A DNA stretch of 64,000 nt from Massilia soli (GTDB lineage: Bacteria; Pseudomonadota; Gammaproteobacteria; Burkholderiales; Burkholderiaceae_D), in assembly GCF_016809835.1 (NCBI RefSeq), contig NZ_JAFBIL020000008.1:248001-312000 (forward strand). Reading direction: 5' to 3'. A model generated the notes under the pieces. It did no database searches and was not told the origin of the DNA. It worked only from the letters and a program-made list of their open reading frames with translations. Numbering within the stretch: the stretch's first letter is position 1; each line of letters begins with the position of its first letter. The position numbers and the translations under genes were made by a program. This document shows, in pieces, positions 59,099-64,000 of this stretch.

Positions 59099-59231
59099 AC
59101 TGTCTCCGTGTTGCCTGATTTTACAGCGACTGCATTTTTACTTGCAGACAATTTTATTACATGATTATATACGCATGAAGCACTAGTTAGCGCACAGCGG
59201 ATGCGCGATATTGATAACCATGGAGAGACGA
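59099..59231. promoter_or_regulatory. SoxH-like/porin divergent promoter
   Basis: For the porin, TTGCAG (59142-59147) and TTATAT (59165-59170) form a -35/-10 pair with 17 nt between. The -10 lies in ATTATATACG, a string also seen upstream of soxR, suggesting shared control. Confidence 0.45.
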
Positions 59232-60242
59232 ATGACTTTAAAAATGATGGCGGCACTGTTGGCGGCAGCCCTTCCCCTGATGGCATCGGCGCAAAGCGCG
59301 GTAACCGTGTACGGCCAGCTCGATGCGGCGCTTGCCCACGAGGACGCGGACGCGCCCGGCGTTGCCAGCCGCACCGCGCTGCACGCGGGCCAGGCCAGCA
59401 GCCGGATCGGTTTCCGCGGCACCGAAGACCTGGGCGGCGGCATGAAGGCGCTGTTCAATGTCGAAGCAGGCTACGGCATCGACACCGGCATGGGCGACAG
59501 CGCGCTGTTCGGCCGCCGCGCGGTGGTCGGCCTGGAAGGCAACTTCGGCCAGGTCACGATTGGCCGCGAATACACGCCGATCGACAACATCAGCGGCGCC
59601 ACGCATATCCTCGGCCAGGGTTTCTACGGCACCAACCTGAACGCCTTCGCCAACGGCCGCATGACGCGCCGCATCAGCAACTCGGTCAACTACAAGTCCA
59701 AGCCGATGGCCGGACTGAAGTTCAGCGCGGCGGTCGGACTGGGCGAAACGCCGGCCGGCCCGTCGCAGGACCTGAAGACCGTGTCGGTCGAATACCAGCA
59801 AGGCAAGCTGTTCGCCGGCATCGGCTACGCCACCTACGACCGACTCGCCAGCGGCAATGACCGCGAAATGATCTTCGGCGCCGCCTACGCCGTCGGCGCG
59901 CTTGAATTCAAGGGCAATTACATGGTCGGCGACCAGACCGGGCCGAACAACCGCTATACCCAGGCCAACCTGGGCGCGGCGATGACCTTCGGCGCCGGCA
60001 AGCTGTACGGCAACCTGCAGCAAAGCAAGCTACAAAACGGCGCGCGCGGCAATGGCTACGCGGTGTCGTACGCGTACAGCCTGTCCAAGCGCACCAATGT
60101 GTACGCCTCGTACGGCACCACCGTCAACAATGAACGCGCCGCGTTCAGCCTGTCGGCCGCCGGCAGCACCATCACGCCGCCGGCAAGCGCGCTGGGCGCC
60201 GATCCGGTCGCCTACGCAGCCGGCGTACGCCACACGTTCTGA
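59232..60242 (+). CDS. Outer-membrane porin (betaproteobacterial OmpC-like)
   Basis: A 336-residue porin with signal peptide (cleavage after MASAQ, about residue 19). It opens with SAVTVYGQLDAALAHED, contains SRIGFRGTEDLGGGMKALFNVEAGYGIDTG and GQVTIGREYTPIDNI, and ends in VAYAAGVRHTF with the terminal Phe needed for outer-membrane assembly. Such trimeric porins admit small anions. Position beside the sox genes suggests thiosulfate or sulfate passage. GGAGAG precedes ATG 59232. Confidence 0.95.
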   Translation: MTLKMMAALLAAALPLMASAQSAVTVYGQLDAALAHEDADAPGVASRTALHAGQASSRIGFRGTEDLGGGMKALFNVEAGYGIDTGMGDSALFGRRAVVGLEGNFGQVTIGREYTPIDNISGATHILGQGFYGTNLNAFANGRMTRRISNSVNYKSKPMAGLKFSAAVGLGETPAGPSQDLKTVSVEYQQGKLFAGIGYATYDRLASGNDREMIFGAAYAVGALEFKGNYMVGDQTGPNNRYTQANLGAAMTFGAGKLYGNLQQSKLQNGARGNGYAVSYAYSLSKRTNVYASYGTTVNNERAAFSLSAAGSTITPPASALGADPVAYAAGVRHTF

Positions 60243-60249
60243 CGCCCCG

Positions 60250-60588
60250 TCAGCCGCCCCGCGCCAGCTTCCACAGTGTTTCGGAGCGGTTGCCGGTGCG
60301 GCAGTACGCCGCGATCGGCTTGGGCAGCTCGGCCAGCAGCGCTGCGAAGGCGGCGCCGTCGGCCGGCGTGACCTTGCCGGGGACCACCGGCAGGTAGCGC
60401 GCCTGCATACCGAGCCGCTCCGCTTCCGCGGCGATCTCGGCAAACCGCGGCTGCCCTGCCGCTTCATCGTCGGGGCGGTTGCAGATGATCGCGGCGAAAC
60501 CGGCCTGCCGGAGGTCTGCGATTGCCGCTGGCGTTGGCTGGGCCAAAATGGCCACGTCTTCATCGAGCTTCCTGATATCCATGTTCAC
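60250..60588 (-). CDS. DUF442/TIGR01244-type sulfur-transferase-like protein
   Basis: A 112-residue protein with a tyrosine-phosphatase-like fold: LDEDVAILAQPTPAAIADLRQAGFAAIICNRPDDE and a C-x5-R loop in AYCRTGNRSETLWKLA. It matches the domain fused to sulfur dioxygenases in Blh-type proteins, where it is thought to act on persulfides. It is divergent from the BigR-type operon across an 82-bp promoter and belongs to that system. ATG 60582 is an equally likely start. Confidence 0.9.
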   Translation of the reverse strand: MNMDIRKLDEDVAILAQPTPAAIADLRQAGFAAIICNRPDDEAAGQPRFAEIAAEAERLGMQARYLPVVPGKVTPADGAAFAALLAELPKPIAAYCRTGNRSETLWKLARGG

Positions 60589-60612
60589 TCCCTCTCTTCG
60601 ACATACATTCTA

Positions 60613-60641
60613 TTGAATTACAAACTGTTAGACTATATAAT
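60613..60641 (+). promoter_or_regulatory. Promoter of the bigR persulfide operon
   Basis: TTGAAT (60613-60618) and TATAAT (60636-60641) are separated by 17 nt, close to ideal sigma-70 spacing, 30 bases before the bigR ATG. Confidence 0.7.
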
Positions 60642-60655
60642 ATACGAATACATAG
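60633..60655. promoter_or_regulatory. Candidate BigR operator
   Basis: An AT-rich imperfect dyad CTATATAAT - ATACG - AATACATAG (7 of 9 positions symmetric) covers the -10 box and transcription start, where an ArsR-type repressor would block RNA polymerase in both the bigR and the divergent direction. Confidence 0.5.
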
Positions 60656-60670
60656 AGTAATGGAGGACAA

Positions 60671-61003
60671 ATGGAGAAAGACGTTCAGCTCGACATCGCC
60701 GCGATGCAGGCGGCCGCGGCCAGGAGCGCCAGCCTGCTGAAGGTGCTGGGCAATCCCGACCGCCTGATCCTGCTGTGCTTCCTGACCCAGGGCGAATACT
60801 GCGTCAGCGAATTGCTCGAAATCAGCGGCATCGTCCAGCCGACCTTGTCCCAGCAGCTGGCCGTGCTGCGCGAAGAGCAATTGGTCAGCACGCGGCGCGA
60901 CGGCAAGCAGATCTACTACAGCATTAACAACACCCCGGCGCTCGCCGTCATGCAGGTCCTGTACGAACAGTTTTGCGCACCATGCGAAGGAGCATCGAAA
61001 TGA
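60671..61003 (+). CDS. bigR: BigR/SqrR-type persulfide-sensing repressor (ArsR family)
   Basis: A 110-residue ArsR protein: LLKVLGNPDRLILLCFLTQGEYCVSELLEISGIVQPTLSQQLAVLREEQLVSTRRDGKQIYYSI. Cysteines at 36, 44, 102 and 105 include the pair (44 and 102) matching the two that form a polysulfide bridge in BigR and SqrR, releasing DNA. AATGGAGGAC precedes the ATG. The following transporter gene overlaps by four bases (ATGA), so the repressor controls its own operon. Confidence 0.92.
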   Translation: MEKDVQLDIAAMQAAAARSASLLKVLGNPDRLILLCFLTQGEYCVSELLEISGIVQPTLSQQLAVLREEQLVSTRRDGKQIYYSINNTPALAVMQVLYEQFCAPCEGASK

Positions 61004-61428
61004 TTGACTGGAATAACTTTACCCCGGTGGCCGCGTTGGCCGGCGGAGCGATCATCGGCCTGGCCGCTGGCGCCTTCGTCCTGCTGAACGGGCGCATCGC
61101 GGGCATCAGCGGCATCGCCGGCGGCCTGCTGTCGGCCGCCAAAGGCGACATCGGCTGGCGCATCGCGTTCCTGGCCGGGCTGATCGGGGCGCCGCTGGCA
61201 TTCCAGCTGGTGGCGCCGCTGCCCGCTGTCGAGGTCGACGCAGGCACCGCCACGCTGGTCGCCGCCGGCCTGCTGGTCGGGATCGGCACCCGCTACGGGT
61301 CCGGCTGCACCAGCGGCCATGGCGTATGCGGCATCTCGCGCTTCTCGCCGCGCTCGCTCGTTGCCACGGCGGCGTTCATGGCTGCCGGCTTTGCCACCGT
61401 GTTCGTGGTACGCCACGTGCTCGGATAA
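61000..61428 (+). CDS. YeeE/YedE half-transporter, first subunit (PmpA-like)
   Basis: A 142-residue inner-membrane protein with about four helices. [19 protein letters not shown] and the signature [28 protein letters not shown], with two cysteines, define the YeeE/YedE sulfur-transporter family. Members import thiosulfate or pass sulfane sulfur across the membrane; those in BigR operons form a two-subunit pair with the next gene. Confidence 0.92.
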   Translation: MIDWNNFTPVAALAGGAIIGLAAGAFVLLNGRIAGISGIAGGLLSAAKGDIGWRIAFLAGLIGAPLAFQLVAPLPAVEVDAGTATLVAAGLLVGIGTRYGSGCTSGHGVCGISRFSPRSLVATAAFMAAGFATVFVVRHVLG

Positions 61429-61438
61429 GGGGAACACG

Positions 61439-61876
61439 ATGAAAATATTCACTTCACTTCTTGCCGGCCTGGTGTTCGGCATCGGCCTGATTATTTCGGG
61501 CATGACCAACCCGGCCAAGGTGCTCGGTTTCCTCGACCTGGCCGGCCTGTGGGACCCATCGCTCGCACTGGTAATGGCCGGCGCGATCGCGGTCGGCGTG
61601 CTGGCGTTCGGCATCGCGCGCAAGCGCAGCAAGTCGCTGCTGGGCGAGCCGATGCGCCTGCCCGGCGCGACCCAGGTCGACCGCCGCCTGCTGCTGGGCG
61701 GGCTGGCGTTCGGCGTGGGTTGGGGCCTGGCCGGGTTCTGCCCCGGCCCGGCGCTGGCATCGCTGGCCACCGGCGGCGTCAAGCCGGCCATCTTCACCGT
61801 CGCGATGATCGCCGGCATGGTCATCTACGAGCTGCTCGAGCGCGCCTCGGCGCCAAGCACCAAGCGGGCCGCCTGA
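61439..61876 (+). CDS. YeeE/YedE half-transporter, second subunit (PmpB-like)
   Basis: A 145-residue membrane protein with about four helices: [41 protein letters not shown] and the signature [19 protein letters not shown], whose Cys is conserved. It complements the preceding subunit. AAGGGGAAC stands before the ATG. The stop overlaps the start of the TauE-like gene (TGATG). Confidence 0.92.
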   Translation: MKIFTSLLAGLVFGIGLIISGMTNPAKVLGFLDLAGLWDPSLALVMAGAIAVGVLAFGIARKRSKSLLGEPMRLPGATQVDRRLLLGGLAFGVGWGLAGFCPGPALASLATGGVKPAIFTVAMIAGMVIYELLERASAPSTKRAA

Positions 61877-62670
61877 TGGCCACCAGCGCTGTCCTCGGCC
61901 TGCTGATCGGCGTGCTGCTCGCGCTGACCGGCGCCGGCGGCGGCATCCTGGCCGTTCCGCTGCTGGTGTTCGGCGCGCACCTGGGCGTCGCCCAGGCCGG
62001 CCCGATCGCCCTGATGGCGGTCGGGATGGCGGCGGGCATCGGCGCCCTGCTCGGCCTGCGCGCCGGCATCGTGCGCTACAAGGCCGCGCTGCTGATCGCC
62101 GGCGCCGGCATGCTGCTCGCGCCGGCCGGCCTGTGGCTGGCCGGACGCATCGACAACCGCTGGCTGAGTATCGTGTTTGCGCTGGTGCTGCTGTATGTGG
62201 CATGGAAGACCTGGCGCGGCGCGCGCCCGGCGGCGCCGGACGGCACGCCGGCCGCGGCGCCGGTGTGCACGCGCAGCCCGGTGACCAATCGCTTTATCTG
62301 GACGCGGCCGTGCGCGCTGGCCCTCGGACTGTCGGGCACGGTGGCCGGGCTGCTGTCCGGCCTGCTTGGCGTGGGCGGCGGCTTCGTCATGGTGCCTGTG
62401 CTCAAGCGCTACACCGACCTGTCGATGCAGTCGGTCGTCGCCACCTCGCTGGCGGTGATTGCGCTGGTGTCGGCGACCGGGGTGGCCGCGAGCGCCGCCA
62501 GCGGCGCGCTCAACTGGCCGATCGCCCTGCCCTTCACCGGCGGCGCGGTGGCCGGCATGCTCATCGGCAGAACCGTTTCGGCGCGCCTGGCCGGCCCCCT
62601 CCTGCAACGGGGATTTGCCGCCATCGCCGCCATCGTCGCCCTGACCATGCTGGGCAGGGCGGCACTTTAA
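61876..62670 (+). CDS. TauE/SafE-family (TSUP) sulfite/sulfonate exporter
   Basis: A 264-residue membrane protein with about eight helices and an internal repeat: LTGAGGGILAVPLLVF in the first half and LLSGLLGVGGGFVMVPVLKRYTDLSMQSVVATSLAVIALVS in the second, the TSUP hallmark GxGGGxxxVP. In this operon it would export sulfite produced by the sulfur dioxygenase encoded next. Confidence 0.93.
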   Translation: MATSAVLGLLIGVLLALTGAGGGILAVPLLVFGAHLGVAQAGPIALMAVGMAAGIGALLGLRAGIVRYKAALLIAGAGMLLAPAGLWLAGRIDNRWLSIVFALVLLYVAWKTWRGARPAAPDGTPAAAPVCTRSPVTNRFIWTRPCALALGLSGTVAGLLSGLLGVGGGFVMVPVLKRYTDLSMQSVVATSLAVIALVSATGVAASAASGALNWPIALPFTGGAVAGMLIGRTVSARLAGPLLQRGFAAIAAIVALTMLGRAAL

Positions 62671-62693
62671 ATGATTCAACCAAGGAGATGACC

Positions 62694-63395
62694 ATGAACC
62701 TGAACCCGATCCAGCTGTTCGATACCGAATCGTCGACCTACACCTATATTCTGTCCGGTCCGGGCGACAACGAGGCGGTGCTGATCGATCCGGTCGATCA
62801 CCACTGGGAACGCGACCTGCGCCACCTCGAGCGCCTGAACCTGAAGCTGGCGTACATCTTTGAAACGCACGCCCACGCCGACCATGTGACGTCGGCCGGC
62901 AAGCTGCGCGAGGTGACCGGCGCGAAAGCCTGCGTGCCGAGCGGTTGCGGCATTCCCCCGGCCGACCAGCAACTCAGCGACGGCGATGTGATCCGTTTCG
63001 GCGCCGGCGAAGAAATCACCGTCCTGCACACGCCCGGCCATACCGCAGGGAGCATGAGCTACCTATGGCGCGGCAACGTGTTCACCGGCGACACCTTGCT
63101 GATCGACGGTTGCGGCCGCACCGACTTCCAGAGCGGCAGCGCGGACGCCCTGTACGACAGCGTGATGGGCAAGCTGTTTACCCTTGATGGCACCACCCGC
63201 GTTTGGCCGGGCCATGATTACAAGGGCCAGGCCGTGTCGACGATCGGCTGGGAAAAGGAGCATAACGCGCGCCTCGCCCACAAGTCGAAACAAGCGTTCG
63301 TCACGATCATGAGCGAATTGAACCTGCCCAAGCCGAAGCTGATCGATATTGCCGTGCCGGCCAACCAGAACCTCGGCTTGCCGCACGGGGCCTAA
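62694..63395 (+). CDS. Persulfide (sulfur) dioxygenase, ETHE1/Blh type
   Basis: A 233-residue iron-dependent MBL-fold enzyme that oxidises glutathione persulfide to sulfite. Iron ligands are intact: FETHAHADHVTSAGKLREVTGAKAC, HTPGHTAGSMSY, FTGDTLLIDGCGRTDFQSG and WPGHDYKGQAVSTIGWEKEHNARL. In some relatives a DUF442 domain is fused; here that domain is the divergent gene at 60250. AAGGAG stands six bases before ATG 62694, which rules out the ATG at 62688 that would abut the ribosome site. Confidence 0.95.
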   Translation: MNLNPIQLFDTESSTYTYILSGPGDNEAVLIDPVDHHWERDLRHLERLNLKLAYIFETHAHADHVTSAGKLREVTGAKACVPSGCGIPPADQQLSDGDVIRFGAGEEITVLHTPGHTAGSMSYLWRGNVFTGDTLLIDGCGRTDFQSGSADALYDSVMGKLFTLDGTTRVWPGHDYKGQAVSTIGWEKEHNARLAHKSKQAFVTIMSELNLPKPKLIDIAVPANQNLGLPHGA

Positions 63396-63447
63396 CGCTG
63401 GCCTGGGCCCGCTCCAGGCGGCCGGGCCCAGGTCCAGCCGAGGCTGA

Positions 63448-64000
63448 TCACGCCTGCGCGGGCCAGTCGACAACGCTGCGTGCGCCGTTGACGGTGATGC
63501 CACGGTAGCCCGCCCTGCCTGCGCGCTTGGCCTGGTACAGCGCTTCGTCTGCCGCACTGCCGATCTGGTCGAACCCGACTTCGTCATGCGTGAAGGCCAC
63601 GCCAATGCTGGCCGACACATGCACGCTTTCCGAGCCGATCGTAAAGTCAGGTTCGAGCGCAGCGATGATTTTGCCGGCCACCCGCTCGGCCACCTGGAGA
63701 CTGTCGACGTTTTCAAGCAAGACGGTAAATTCATCGCCCGCCAGCCTGGAGAGCACGTCCGAGCTGCGCAGGATGCCCTGGATGCGTCGCCCCAGCTCCT
63801 TGAGCACTTCATCACCTGCAGCGTGTCCAAATGAGTCGTTGATCGATTTGAAGTGGTCGATATCGAGGTACATCAGGGCCAGGCCGCGAGTGCGCCCCGA
63901 GCGGCTGACGGCCGCTGCGAGGGCCTGTTCATAGCAGCGGCGGTTCGGCAGCCCGGTCAGCGCATCGGAATTGGCCAGGTCGCGCAACCTGCTGCTGTCT
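63448..64000 (-). CDS. GGDEF-domain diguanylate cyclase (5' end outside window)
   Basis: The C-terminal GGDEF domain is complete: RLRDLANSDALTGLPNRRCYEQAL, LMYLDIDHFKSINDSFGHAAGDEVLKEL, active-site RLAGDEFTVLLE (AGDEF instead of GGDEF, usually still active) and SASIGVAF. The frame stays open through the window edge, so any sensor domain lies beyond it. An RxxD inhibitory site is present (RSSDVLSRLAGDEF). It is convergent with the sulfur dioxygenase gene and has no evident link to it. Confidence 0.92.
   Translation of the reverse strand, partial: DSSRLRDLANSDALTGLPNRRCYEQALAAAVSRSGRTRGLALMYLDIDHFKSINDSFGHAAGDEVLKELGRRIQGILRSSDVLSRLAGDEFTVLLENVDSLQVAERVAGKIIAALEPDFTIGSESVHVSASIGVAFTHDEVGFDQIGSAADEALYQAKRAGRAGYRGITVNGARSVVDWPAQA

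Noticed and set aside
1-64000. Search for tRNA, rRNA, CRISPR arrays, insertion sequences and prophage genes
   Set aside because: No cloverleaf-type sequence, rRNA-like stretch, spaced repeat array, transposase or integrase was recognised by eye; a covariance-model and IS search would settle this.

Overview
The window is a GC-rich chromosomal segment of a Gram-negative, aerobic, motile bacterium. Gene content points to Betaproteobacteria, most likely Oxalobacteraceae (Massilia, Duganella or Janthinobacterium-like). The signs are a VPEP-type exosortase-sorted protein, GC-rich codon use, a Bug-type solute receptor, a chemotaxis receptor, Sox genes and a 16-stranded-type porin. This placement is inference from content, not a database match. 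No rRNA, tRNA, CRISPR array, insertion sequence or prophage was seen.

Layout. 1-2.8 kb: TetR regulator, short-chain dehydrogenase, MFS exporter, with a palindromic operator between regulator and dehydrogenase. 2.8-6.1 kb: msrA with a Rho-binding antiterminator, a MGDG-synthase-like glycosyltransferase, a membrane protein and a HAD hydrolase. 6.2-9.6 kb: an operon of CcdA, a periplasmic thioredoxin-like protein and an OmpR/EnvZ-type two-component pair. 10-16.2 kb: Bug receptor, an exosortase-type secreted protein, a minimal AraC regulator, and a two-component pair with a very large periplasmic-propeller kinase. 16.2-26.2 kb: a long minus-strand series of hydrolases (two paralogous YtcJ-like amidohydrolases, isochorismatase-like, alpha/beta hydrolases), XapX, NhaA, YceI and an AhpD-like protein, headed by a divergent AraC regulator across a nested palindrome. 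27-34.4 kb: EAL-CZB protein, hydrolase, LysR regulator divergent from a flavin/ferredoxin-reductase pair, DsrE protein, and an RCC1-like protein.

The centre of interest is 34.4-63.4 kb, which is dominated by inorganic sulfur metabolism. A first, divergent locus (minus strand, 40.6 to 34.4 kb) is a tightly packed run of a two-subunit xanthine-dehydrogenase-family molybdenum enzyme, then soxX-soxY-soxZ-soxA, a small cytochrome c and a flavocytochrome c sulfide dehydrogenase flavoprotein. It has no soxB or soxCD, its SoxA is diheme, and its SoxY has an abnormal carrier tail. A second, canonical locus (59.1 to 48.7 kb, minus strand) holds a SoxH-like hydrolase, a DsrE protein, soxR, soxC, soxD, pseudoazurin, soxY, soxZ, soxA, soxX, soxB, a double-thioredoxin protein and a GlcG/HbpS-like protein. 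At 60.2-63.4 kb is a persulfide-detoxification operon (BigR-type regulator, two YeeE/YedE half-transporters, TauE-like exporter, sulfur dioxygenase) with a divergent DUF442/Blh-type protein. A rhodanese-fused metallo-beta-lactamase-fold protein sits at 47.3 kb. Together these would oxidise thiosulfate and sulfide in the periplasm and clear sulfane sulfur from the cytoplasm. The window ends inside a GGDEF protein.

Several intergenic regions carry strong inverted repeats (606, 3630, 6153, 20679, 22020, 22071, 26050, 30288, 60633). They are described individually because they are the best candidates for operators or RNA hairpins. Functions of all genes are inferred from sequence recognition only.
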